DNA from: Zygnema cylindricum
Lineage: Eukaryota > Streptophyta > Zygnematophyceae > Zygnematales > Zygnemataceae
Length of the DNA stretch: 64,000 nt
Direction: 5' to 3'
Assembly: GCA_037447655.1 (NCBI GenBank)
Contig: JBBHKE010000190.1
Location: 1 to 64,000 of the forward strand
Shown here: in pieces, positions 35,759-48,200 of the stretch
Layout: each line of letters opens with the position of its first letter
Position numbering within the stretch: the first letter of the stretch is position 1
Program-made: the position numbers and the translations under genes
The notes under the pieces: model-generated
The model's input: the letters and a program-made list of their open reading frames with translations, nothing else
Database searches by the model: none
What the model was told of the DNA's origin: nothing

Positions 35759-36045
35759 GTTCAAAAGTAGGCGTTTTTATGGTAGGCCTTTGGTCGGCGC
35801 CTTTATCGTAAGTTGTGTTATGGGCTTTTCATGATCTTCTTATATCGCTACTTTGATCAGCGACCGTCCGATCGTCCAAATCTGACGGTGTAAATTAAAA
35901 AATTTTGGTCCGAATGTTTTAATTGGTCCAATTTTTGATCCGAATGTTTTAATTGGTCCGAATACAATATGGGTCTTAAGGTCATATTGTATGTTTTGCA
36001 TATAATAGGCATATTGTATGGGCCTACTTTCACCTACTTTTGAAC
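35759..36045 (+). mobile_element. GTTCAAAAGTAGG miniature element, copy 3 (family 3)
   Basis: 287 bp, inverted ends as in copy 2, flanking TA at 35757-35758 and 36046-36047, with two GGTCCGAATG units. It is oriented opposite to copy 4, about 780 bp away. Confidence 0.88.
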
Positions 36046-36824
36046 TATGGTTTGTTTCTCTTGAAAACGAGCCGAATTTTTGTTTTTTCCTTCCGCAATC
36101 CTTTTTGTACGCATTGATGAAACGTACGCGACTGGACCTCTTGTAGCATTTTTTGGCACTGGACTGGACTGAACCGTGCATTTTTATGTTCGAAACCTTT
36201 TCATTTGGGACTTTTTTCGGTCGAGTTCGTTTTCAAATTTCGCGCTCTTTTCATGACAAGTTCAAATTCCACGTGCGATGTTGTTATTTGGATTACATGC
36301 GTTATTCGCATCACGGAAGAGCCGATGAGAGACTTATATGTCTGGAATTTTATTTCTTCTTTCAGAAGATGTTTGAATTGCAGTTATAAATTATCACTTT
36401 AGTGAATATTAGTGAAGCTTGAAATGGGGCGGGAAATAATGAACAGGGTTTACTGTATCTATGATTTCATTTCATTAAAAGAATGGTATTAAGTTTGAAG
36501 TAGAATTTCTAAATGTAATAAAGTTAGACAAACATTTTCAAACTGGCCAAAATTGATAAATATTCATCGTGGCCGAAAACGTTTTAGAGGAAACGATGTT
36601 AGCCGGAGTTGAAAGCTCAAATCTATATCTTCCATTGAATTTTTAATTGTTAAGTCCTATGTGGAATTGAAAACATTAAACTAATTTTACTATTTGTGCC
36701 ATGAAATAACAATTTTTGACGACTTAATTCTGTATGCATTATAAATCAGAATTCCTTCCTGGTATGAGATTTATTACTTTTCGTTTAAGCTACTAAAGGA
36801 ACCGTTTAACTAGGATGAAGTATA
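36046..36824. other. Spacer between inverted family-3 elements
   Basis: No gene recognised. Together with the flanking inverted copies 3 and 4 it would form a large stem-loop. Confidence 0.5.
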
Positions 36825-37150
36825 GTTCAAAAGTAGGTGAAAGTAGGCCCATACAATATGCCTATTGTAAGCAAAACATACAATATGACCTTAAGACCCA
36901 TATTGTATTCGGACCTATTCGGACCAATTAAAACATTCGGACCAAAAATTGGACCAATTAAAACATTCGGACAAAAAATTAGACCAATTAAAACATTCGG
37001 ACCAATTTTTTTTTTACACCGTCAGATTCGGACGATCGGACGGTCGCTGATCAAAGTAGCGATCTAAGAAGATCACGTGAAAAGCCCATAACACAACTTA
37101 CGATAAAGGCGCCGACCAAAGGCCTACCATAAAAACGCCTACTTTTGAAC
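36825..37150 (-). mobile_element. GTTCAAAAGTAGG miniature element, copy 4 (family 3, inverted)
   Basis: 326 bp, flanking TA at 36823-36824 and 37151-37152. It is the reverse complement of copies 2 and 3, with three CCAATTAAAACATTCGGAC units against two in those copies, which accounts for its greater length. Confidence 0.88.
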
Positions 37151-37152
37151 TA

Positions 37153-38437
37153 TGCATCAGACTGCAAAGTGAAAAGTGAAGTTGTTTACATAAATCAGGA
37201 CCTGTGCCACCTATTTTGTTTTATTTGCAGCAGAATATTACAGAGAGTTTCTGCCAAAATTTTCCAAAGGTCCGGGAGGTAACAGCGACCGTTGGATATT
37301 CATCTGCGAGGCATTCGCTCCAATCGGTTCTGTAATCGAGGAGATCGACGAGGTCGGTTGTCAGGTACAGAAATCGGAGAGTCGCGACACGCTGGATGAT
37401 AAATACGTGTCGCGGTGAACTAACACCTGAATTCTCAAAATTTGTACGTTGTGTGATTTTCGGACAAAGTGGACGCGAGTCCACCAAAATCCAACCGAAT
37501 ATCCAAAAGTTATTTCGTAACGCTCTTTCGTCACGCTATTTCCGGCAGCGCTCTTTTGTCACACTATTTCTTCGCAACGCTCTTTCGTCACGCGAGAACA
37601 GCAGCCGTAAAAAATGAGCTGGTGTGTAGACAGGCGTCTGCAAAGAGTACAAAAATTGTGTCGTATGATGACCTGGTACGCAAGTACATGGTACGCAAAT
37701 GAAGATTTTAAGTTAAAATTGGTCGGTGTTAAAAATCTTTAAGATCTTGCACCACTCAATTTAAAAGACGAGGTTTAACAGTCTCTACGCGATGGAACAT
37801 CGTCCAAAATATATCAGCCCGTAACGCTGGCCGTACAATTACAGAGTTTCCCGATGGAACGTCACCCTAATACCTGACTCGATTGCGACAAATTAGAACT
37901 TTTTTGATGGGACCCAAAACGCGCAAGCTCCATTGCCGAGAAAATCGTACAAGTTGTCCAGTTGGGCCTATCGGGGCACTTTTTGGACCAAAATGCGACG
38001 GTCTGCAAAAACAATAGTCGCGACAAACAATGATTGGGATAGCCGCGGGAAATCGAGCCGGCCAATTATTTTCTCGCCATGTGACTGAAGCAAATGATTA
38101 GGTATACAAGATTCACGAAAATTGTCATGAAATTTTCTAAAAACTTTTTCGACGTCGCAAAAAGTGATTGATTCGTGCAAATTCGTGAATTGGTTTAAGA
38201 AAAGTTTTGAGAAGCGTAAAACAGAGTAAAGAAAAAGGATTATCGATTTTTTTTGTTCTTCCCGGTTTTTTGTCCCTTCGTTCGTTAGGTGAATCTCGGA
38301 GCGGTGAATGGCGGTAAACTTCATCCTGGTCATTTCATTGGCCTCCGCGTACTTCAACGAATTTGAACCGTATTTTTATAATCTCCCGGTTAATTATTAT
38401 TTTTTTATCCATAAAATTGTAGCAAGATACAATACAG
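37153..38437. other. Intergenic stretch, no gene recognised
   Basis: Short overlapping frames only. A local repeat at 37515-37590 has three units of the type CGTAACGCTCTTTCGTCACG. Confidence 0.45.
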
Positions 38438-38656
38438 TACACCGCCAATCGTTATTAGCGTTGTGTACGCTAATTCTATCCCGCTTTTTTTATTTTTTAT
38501 TCTCAAATAGAATTATCCATACTATTTAAAAAAACCTAACTACTAATTATAATAGACGATTTCTTCGAAAATTTTCAAATTCCCAATTAGCGTAAACCAC
38601 GCTAATTATTCGTATACGCTAAAAAAACTTACACGCTAATGACGATTGGCGGTGTA
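38438..38656. mobile_element. ATTAGCG-type miniature element, 219-bp class, second copy
   Basis: TACACCGCCAATCGTTATTA to ACGATTGGCGGTGTA with TA ends. It is nearly identical to 4871-5090, including the interior TTCTCAAATAGAATTATCCA. Non-coding. Confidence 0.85.
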
Positions 38657-39217
38657 GAGGCTCTGAATTTTATGTATATTTGTGACCTGCCGTCACAGTA
38701 CGAAATTGTTTGGCGGATGATTTTACAGGCTATGCGATCTGCGACCGCAGGACGGCTGTTACAAACTTACAATCGCGGCAAGAAGTTAACCGGTTGCCGT
38801 ACACTTTTTCAAAGGTCAGAGGCTAGTCAACGGACTAGCCGTCAAATACTGCGCCTGAACCGAATTTGTACAATATGCACCATATAATACACGCTGACGA
38901 AGGCGCTGTTGTGCCCCAAACAAAAGTGACGTTTGCAAAATCAATTCCCAAAATTAATTTTGTATTGTTATTTTATTTTTTAATTTATGCACTTTTCTCA
39001 TTTTCGAGCACAAAGTGATTTTTTCACTTTTGTTGCTGTATATGGTCATTGATTCTCGTACAAAAGTTGGCATGATGGCAGCGCTTTGTTGCAGATGGTA
39101 AAATGTGTAAACTCCGGAGTCTGTTACCTTGTTCCTGTAGTCGTCGGCAATCAAGTGTGGTTCTTTTTGAAACGATGAACTTTGACAGTGGCCGAGCCAG
39201 CCGGAGTGTGAGACGTT
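38657..39217. other. Upstream flank of the helicase gene
   Basis: Spacer of about 560 bp. No TATA box or other clear promoter element was recognised. Confidence 0.45.
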
Positions 39218-42200
39218 ATGTTTTCAGGGCCTAGGAAGAACGGTTCACTTTCACTGCAAAAAGAGAAAAATCCTCTTCAGCTGAAGGCACATTCTATAGG
39301 TAACGTAAGTGATCTGGACGATGAACTTTCAGACCTGGATGGTACACAAGTTGGCCTTCAAGCATCAAGGGTTTTAGGACCGCTTCAAAAAAAGCTGGAA
39401 ACAGAACAGTTTGAGAGAAGCAAAATTCCAAACGGAAAAGGCAAGGCTGGAGTGGACACGCTGCAAGACCGTTATCAATCAGTAGATAAAATAAAAACTC
39501 GTTCAATTGACGGCAGTAGTGCCTCAGAGTTTCATCGACCATCATTTGACCAGTTTGTCCATAAAGCTCCTGTTAAGGAGCTTGCAGGTGGTCGACGTAA
39601 GCTCTACAAGGAGGAAGAGGGAGAAAGGGAAACGCAGAATCAGGGAGACGTATGCCCTGCTCCCATTTTGACAGAGGATGTAACAGTTGCTCAAGTTAGA
39701 AAAGCAAGCCAGTGTTCCGGAAGAAAACAAATTGGCCAAGAAGAGGGGATGGCTAAGAGAATGAGAGGTAGGTCGGCGGATGACGCTGTCATAAATCTCA
39801 GTGATGAGTGGGATGAAGACGAGAACAGCTTACAATCAGGTAGGGCAGTGAAGAAGGCGAAGGTAGGGAAGAGAAGAGTAGTGCTCGATGACAGTGATGA
39901 GGAGGAAAAAGTGGGTACAGATAGGCTCCACACTTCAATGGCTTCGACTGGAACTGTAAGCCGCATCGCAGATACTGATTGCACGACCTCTCAAGAGAGA
40001 AGGTCTTCTGTTAGTATGGAAGGTTGTGCATTAGGAGGATCCGTGATGGCAAAATACGATCATAAAAACAAGTCGACAGATGCGGAACATAAATTGCAGG
40101 CAGTCATTCATGATCATGCTGGTGTTGGCTCACAAGAAGATATGGAGGATGAGGAAGAAGTGGATCCAGTTCAAGAAGTGTTGCTGACATGTGAAGCAAT
40201 TGCTCTTAGTTTGAGGGAGATATTATCCTCTTCAATTTCAAGTAGTGAGCCGGCGCATCAAGATCGTTTTGCAGAAGTTGATCCTTCATCAGCAAGCCTT
40301 GTGTCGCAGGTGGACTATTTCTACATCTTAATAAATCGAATGCCTTTCGTTCATCCAATGCTTACATCCTTGGTCAAAAATGTTTTTTTTGTTTTTTGTT
40401 TTTTTTGCTGCCACTTGCTTATTTTAGATTTGCTGGGATGGCTATAGCGTTTTCAAGCCTTAAGATACTGTTGAATTGTCATGAGTGTTTGACTACCTTT
40501 GCCTGCTTTGTCTGTAAGTCATTTAAGATGGGTAACAGATGTGACAGAAGCTCATGTATGGAAATGAGGTTAAGGTTCATGATGTTGTCAATTCAATTGG
40601 ACGTGAAACACTGCCTGAAATTCTACATGTGCTGTGTTTGGCTACAACTTACTTGTTTAGAAGTCAGACTTCCAGAGGATGTACATCTCAAATAGAGCTC
40701 TTACAACTGCCAATTCGTGCACTCTTTGTCATCTAGATCTTGCTGCGGAGACAGGAATAAAACCTGGTTGGTTGCCTATCTTGTTCTGTCCAGTCAGGTG
40801 TCGATAGAGCCTGTGGTGAGGGCAACGTGCAACTGAAGCCCTATCAGCTCGTGGGAGTTAATTTTTTGCTTTTGCTCTTCCGACAGAATGTAGGAGGAGG
40901 TTTGTTCCCCGTCATCAACTGGCTGGTTAGGGCTTTTTGTATTGGGCTATGACATATGTAGAACATTAGGTAGGATGATTTATGGTTTGAATTTCGTATT
41001 CATGGTTGAGGTAGACAATGGTCTCTATCTACAATGAAGTCTTTTGCTGTACAATGGACTGGTGAAAAGGGCTGCGATTTCACATAGGTGGTGCACAGCA
41101 GGTGTTCGTTTGATTTTCTTCTTGGAATGAGAGTGCTTGACATGGGCCTGTTTTGCTCACATGTGGCTTATTAGCTCATTCTGTTGGTTTTTGAATTGAC
41201 ATGCAGCAATTCTGGCCGATGAGATGGGGCCTTGGGAAGACTGTACAGGTAGGCTGGTGAAATCCTTTATTTTGGTAAGTCTTAATCCAGGTCTCAAATG
41301 TGTCTTTGAGCTTTTGTTTAATTAGCACTGTCACTGATGCTACTGATTTGCTTACTATTTCTTGCATCCTTGCACCACAGCTTGTGCTGTACGTTTTTTC
41401 ACTCCAGCAGGACTCTACAAGAGTACTTTATATAACGATGAAAGAAATTTATTGAAGCATTGATTTCAACACTCTGCAGACTGTTACAGTTTTATTGGCA
41501 CAGTTGACATTCTTGAGAACTGTAGCTATGGTCTTGGTTGTTAACCTTGAATACAAACGGGGACAAATCCACAGCTCTTTTGTGCCTTCAGAGTTTTTTT
41601 GCATTTACAGCCATCTTCCGGTCAAGGCTCACTTTGTGCAGAGACTGGGCACATAATTTGCAACCTTTTTACAACTTTATGTTTTTGTGCTCTTGAGCAG
41701 GCTATCACCTTTTTGGCTCTTGTGTCGCGCTTGGATAAAGATCCCCGACCTCACCTCGTTGTAGCACCAGCTTCTCTTTTGGAGAACTGGCAGAGGGAGC
41801 TGCAGCGATGGTGTCCTTCGTTCCGAGTTGTTCTTTACCATGGTTCCGGGAGGATGGCCCTGCGGCAGGAGCTCTCTAGCAAAGCTGCATTGGGGTTAGG
41901 AGTGGGCTTCGATGTCATGTTGACTTGTTACTCCTTTTTTGAACGTGACAGGTGGTGCTTCCAGCTCTAGTCTGATATTTACGGTGATGCAGTCCGCCAG
42001 ACACAATATTTTTGTGCACATTTGAGGGTAATTGATTAAGACGAGTATAAGATGCATTTCTGTTATACATATCCAATGAACCAACAGATGGATCATTTAT
42101 CTCCACGAGGACATGAAGCGGACCATTTCTTTGAACAATCCACACATTTTGATTTTATTGGATTGACCTCAGTTCACTTTAAACTAAAGAATGTCCAGAG

Positions 42201-45200
42201 TCAATGTCAATGGTGACTGAGTATGTCTGAGTTATTGACTGGAAGTTACACCATACTGCAAATGGTGAGGAAAGATTCCTCTGAAGCTTTGCATTTTTTG
42301 TTTTTATTTCTGTTTAGAACGTTTATCAACTACTACGGTGGATTAGCAAGATAATTCAATTAATTATGTTTTTATTAAATAGTGATCCACTGATCATTGA
42401 ATGGCAAGGAATTACCCGCGAACTGAATGCATAGAGTGAAGACGAACCTCAAGCTCCTGAAAGTTAGTTTGTGGCTAGTATGTTTGAGCTTGTGGAGTTG
42501 TTCCTTCACTTCAGGTTCTTGAGCTACAGCTGCAGTTTGTTTCTTGTTTAGGGAACTTGGGCCCTGGGCCCTGGAATGGCCTCTCCACTGAAAGATTCAT
42601 GTTTGGACATATTGCTCATAGGCTAGTGTTTTTATGGCACAAAAAACCTATGCTCCACACTCCATCGGTATTTGTCTGTTTTTATTTTTCCTTTTCCTGT
42701 GTTGTTTTCTCTGGGTTTTTTGGCCTTGGCAAAGCTTTTCAGGTGACTTGTTGAAGAGTTAGAGGTGATAAATACTTCTCTTTCCCAACTTCTGTTCAAT
42801 GCGTTGAAATTGGAAAAAAATACTTGTAATTAGAATTATGAATCAATGCAAACAACAAGTGCATGGGCTTCGCAATGTGTATGAACTTGTGTCTGTTTTT
42901 TTTTCTGTTTTATTCTGAATATCCTGCATTGCTGCTGGAATGTGGTGGTTTATAGTCCTGTGCAGAAAGATGACAGGAAGTTTCTTCGCAAGTTTCCATT
43001 CTCTTGCCTGGTTATGGATGAAGCTCATCTGCTGAAAGACCGGTCTTCTATGCGCACAAGGAGACTGCGTGATCTCTCTGGAAAAGCACGCCATCGCCTT
43101 ATGCTTACGGGAACTCCGCTGCAGAATGATCTCCAGGTAAATGATCACCTAATTCTTGTATTCCTGGGAGAAGGCTTCTGCTGAAATCTTTTACTGGGGT
43201 ATTAGGGGCACATGGATGGCTATGCATCATGATGTTCTAACCAGATTTGGATCACACCCATCAGCTTGGACTAATTGCTATCACATATAATCTGTCAGAG
43301 GTTAGGGGTTCAACAATGCATAGTTCGTTTTTTTTAAGGGTGACAAAGAGACAGACAAAATTCTTGAAGTGAGAGATCAGAAACTGATTGGACATATTAC
43401 AATTCAGTTTCTTCCTGACCAATGTGAAATAGATGATAAATTCATGAGTTTATGCCTCTTTTGCCAATGACTAGTTGTAGATTGTGTAGCTCGTCACTAT
43501 GCAACTTTATAAGATGGTTGTATGCGTGGCAGGTAGAAGCATAACCGTTGATAACACAGCGGGATTTCTACTTGAAAAAAAAACTGGAAAAAATATTACA
43601 AGAAAGCTTTAGTTTCACCGAATGTTAAATTTTTTTCACAAAGCTTTGGTATTTTAAAATTTTATTGTTGTATGGCTTAGAACAGATCCTATGACTATCA
43701 CGTCAAAATGTGGCTGGTAGTATTTTTATCATTGTTTTTGTCAAGCTCCTTCCACATCAGTATATGTTCGATGTTTGGATTTCATGCTGTTGGCCTCTAT
43801 GACGTGGTCAAGTATGGCATGTAATTCAGCTTATTTTGGTATCAACAATTCATAGTTATTTTAGTTTAGTTGTGGATGGCCACATTCTTATTCATCTTAG
43901 TTTGTCAATTTGAGCCCCCTATCGCTTTTGCTCTTCTGCCTTTCTTTTGTTGATCAATAGATGTCCTACGGTTTAATGAATTCAGTTTTCTACTTTAACC
44001 CCATAACCCCTTTTGTTACATTGTTATCAAATGATTTTCATGAAAATGTTACAGTTGACAATGTTTTGTAACATCACCTCAAGGACCTTTCATTGATAAT
44101 GGCATGAATTTCTAGATTATCAAACTGATAAACATTTTACTAGTGTTGTATATCGGTAAATAAATAATCGCGATAACACCGATACCGATAGTTATCGGTT
44201 ATCAAACGTTCAGAGGTCCCGATATATCTGTACTTTCTGTACTTTCTGTTCGGAGTACTTTCTGTCCGGTAAACTGAACGGGAAATTTACGGGAAATGTA
44301 CGGACTTTGACGAAAAAATACGTTGCACTTTGTAGTACTTTCTGGCCGGTTAACTGAACAGAAATTTTACGGAACGTACGGCATTGTACCGACAAACTGA
44401 TGATCATGGAACGGTAAAAGGACGGCGGACACAAAGTACAACGGACGCAAAAGAACATTCTGCGCGCCGCCGGAATCGAACGGACGACTTTCAATGAGAA
44501 AATACGAGCGGACGGCCAGCGTGATCGCCGGCATCCCGGAATGGCTCTTTTGGCGGCTTATGCCAAAAAAGCCGACGGATTGACACGTGGCAGGTTTCCA
44601 GTGGATCCCAAGGAAGAAAGGGACAAAGCCATGGCGTCGGATGTGAAAGGTACATCGTTTTAACTGGAGCCGCACTAAAGCCGTATATATCTTATGCCGG
44701 CTACTGTACTTTCGGCTTGTACAAATGATCTGATTGGTAGGCACCTCAGTAGATAGGGGTTGTGAGTAGGGCGCGTCGGGGGAATAACACGTACAGTTGA
44801 GTGAATCGGCCGTACATTTATCTGTACGGTCCGTACATATATCGCCAATAGTTATCGATATCGGTGTTATCGCCGATAATAACCGATAAATATCGGTTTT
44901 TTATCGGCGATAACACCGATAACGATATATCGTACCAATATATCGATTATCGGCAAATCCTTACCGATACACAACACTAGTTTTTACTGACCAAGTTTAG
45001 GGTGTGGGCAACCTAAGGTGTGATGTATGCTAAAAGAGAAAGGTTTTACAAAAGTGCAAAGTGGAAAAAAAAAATGATTTCCTTATTTTCTGTACATTTA
45101 TGCTAGTGCTCACTTGAATTACCTCGTTTCAAGATGTTCATTGTATGTAAGCGCTAGTATAGGCTCTGGTGGCGGTTCGTGTAACATCGATCTTACTTGT

Positions 45201-48200
45201 TGGTCTTACTGGTTTTATGATTTGAGTCTCTGACCCTTCTTTGCTGTATACATTATAGCAAAGAACTGATTGCTTGCACAAAAAACCATTGATAGTCATT
45301 TAAACAGGCTAAAAAAAAGTCCATTCTCATTTTTCCCATTGAAGCCTTATCACATGTTGTTGTTTATATTATTTTGTTTGTGTAGGAACTCTGGTCCCTC
45401 CTTGAATTCTTGATGCCTGCAATATTTACAACAAAAGGTCAAGACCTTAGTAAATACCTGGGCGACCGTGGTATTCCAGCGCAAGACGATCTTATCTCGA
45501 GAGTGAAAAGTATTCTTGGGCCGTTTGTTCTTCGACGCATAAAGGCAGACGTTATGAAGCAGCTAGTCGCAAAAACTCAAAAGGTACTCTCTATAATGTT
45601 TGCCTACCTCCATGTTGCAGGTCCATATAGAATCGCAGTTGTCTATTTTGAATGATGGGTCAAGAACTTAGATATTCTATAAGATGGATGTTGAGGACTA
45701 TTGAAACGTTTCGAAGTACTATAAGACAGCTGAAGTCAGCTGAAGCTGAGCTAAAATAGATTCTGGCGGCTAAATATAATTGAATATGTCAGTAGATTGT
45801 TCAGTTTGCATCTTTGAGTTTTCGTCTATATATGGTACAGCAGGACATCTGTTTAACGAGGGCATGCCATTTGTAAGATGATTTTTTTTTGACATAAGAG
45901 CAGATCTGTTTTGCTGTACCAATGGGGGTGTGTTAGCGAGTAGAAATTCTGCAATGCTAGAATGCTCCTACGGAATACCGAACTGAACTTCAAGCATTCG
46001 CGCTAAACACTGTATTTGAATGGGTCATGGAATGCTTTGCAATGTTTTCTGCTAGCGTCTGAATGTGCATGGTATCATGTGCATGCATAAAGGTGTTTTA
46101 ATCTGTTATTCGTTAATTGGTATTATGATTTCGATGTGCTCTATAGACACAAATATTGAAATGTGATAATCGCAGTATGATGGTGATGGCAACATCAAAT
46201 GTTTAAAACCTCGTTCCATAATTCTCGTCGGAAGTCAAATACTTCATCAGAAAGGTTTGCAAGCATAGTTTGCAAGAGTTATGTAAAAGGTTTGTTATTT
46301 ATATGATTGACTTGTTTCGATCGACTTTATGTTTGGTGACAACCACATCCACTAGGAAATGTTTGATGTTAGGCAACTTTCACGTGTGGTACATACATGT
46401 GAGATACTGTCAGGACATATGTGATTTTTTTTTTATAATGTGTGTCTCTATTAGTGTGAAGAAGTATGTAGCGTGGGGAATGTATTAATGTTATTGACGC
46501 TATTTTGGGTTTTTGTCCATGACGTGAACGCCGATTTAGGTACATAGCCACGTAACCTCCGTGCATAACTGACGGTAACATTAAATTAGGCCCCTATCGT
46601 CAATTTGTATACACATGTAAAGTGCCGTACATTACGCCGGTGCAACAAAAATTATGGTCTTTTAATATCGATTATTTACCTGTAATACTATTTAAGGTAT
46701 TTCAACACTATTTATGTTACCCTTCCTGTAAATTCTGACTTTAATTAGGCGGCGTAATTTGTTCTTAGTTAGAAGAATGTCCTAAATGAAAATTGTGACT
46801 TTAACAGTTGTATAGTTTTGTCCTTGAGAATGTGAAACAAGACATAAACTTCCGTCCGTGTGTGGCTGGAAAACTGAACTGTAACCTTTGTGAACTGGTT
46901 ACTCAGTCGTTATCTGGTGTCACAATGACGAATTTTGTACCATATAGCACGTTTATGTACTGACTGAGACTCACCGTTTGTTACTCTAATTTTGTCTTGC
47001 ATAAAATAGTGTAATTGACAGTATTTTGTCTTGCATAAAATAGTGTAATTGACAGTATTTTTTCCGTATTTTATTAGCGTAAAGGAAAATTAATTATTCA
47101 CGCTAATAGCGATATATGGGGATTTTACAGTAAGTTCAGTTACCGATAATTTGTGATTGGTAATGATTGGCAACTTAGATGACTATCGACACGAAGTTTT
47201 GGTAACTATCTGCAAAACGAGCCTCAGCTATTGAGATTTTGCTGGATAAGCATGTGCTAAAAAGCCGAAGTTTTCTAGTTTAAGTTTAGCTTGGTTACCC
47301 AATTAAAGTGATGTTGAAGATTGACAGAAGGGCCGAATTACTAAATTTTTGAAGGCATTTGAGCAGTATAAATGCTAAAATAAGTCCACGTGTTTCCCTT
47401 GTCGGTGTCAAATTAGGAGGACACATCTTTCATGATAAAATCAATCTGAAGGAGTAGTGTGGATCATGATGTCCGTCTGCCTTCTGTTGTTGTCATGTAT
47501 TCTGACTTTGGCGTGTGCATTTCAACAATTAGTTTGTAACCGTATGTGATGTCTATGATTGACACAAGTCTCCTGGAGTTCAAGACATTTGAGTTTTATT
47601 GAGTTTCCTTATGAGCATTATTGATTTTTACCTTTTGTCCCCAGTCCCCAACATGCTCGAAATACCTTGATCCATCACTCTGATCAAGCTTATGAAGGTT
47701 AATGATATGTTTATACATGTTTGTCCACGTTCCACTCTTCCCTTGGTTGTTCTAAAAATGTACTGGCTCCCTGGAGGAGTTAGCACATTATTTTCATTGG
47801 ATGTCTCGATGAACAGAATTGTTAGAGATTTTATAAGTTTCAAAAAGCTAGGATGTAATTAGGAATTATTTGAGCATATGTTAAGGGATTATCGCTTTAT
47901 TCGGTCGTCAGTTGGATGTTCACAGAGAGGAGCTGGGATATATTTGGTATACTATGGAGAAGTGGTGCAGGCGTGACTGCCTTAAATGGAGCTGAATCTA
48001 AAGTTAGTTGGGGTTGGTAAAAGGGTGGGTTGCTGGAATGAACAAGGAAACTTCACTGTGTCAGACGACAAGACATTGCTGCACTATGCAGTTCATGAGT
48101 TTTTGTACAGCGAGAATCTGGGGGCTTTGGGTTTTGTAGAGTTACAAACGTCCTACTTGCTTATCTGTTAATTGGTTTGGGTGTCTCATGAGATTTGGTT

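Noticed and set aside
37515-37590. Short CGTAACGCTCTTTCG triplication as a regulatory array
   Set aside because: Only three imperfect units, no gene nearby and no known site recognised.
40396-40736. Extra helicase exon between exons 1 and 2
   Set aside because: Direct joining of 40309 to 40794 keeps the frame and gives the expected order of residues. The open frame here has no family match.
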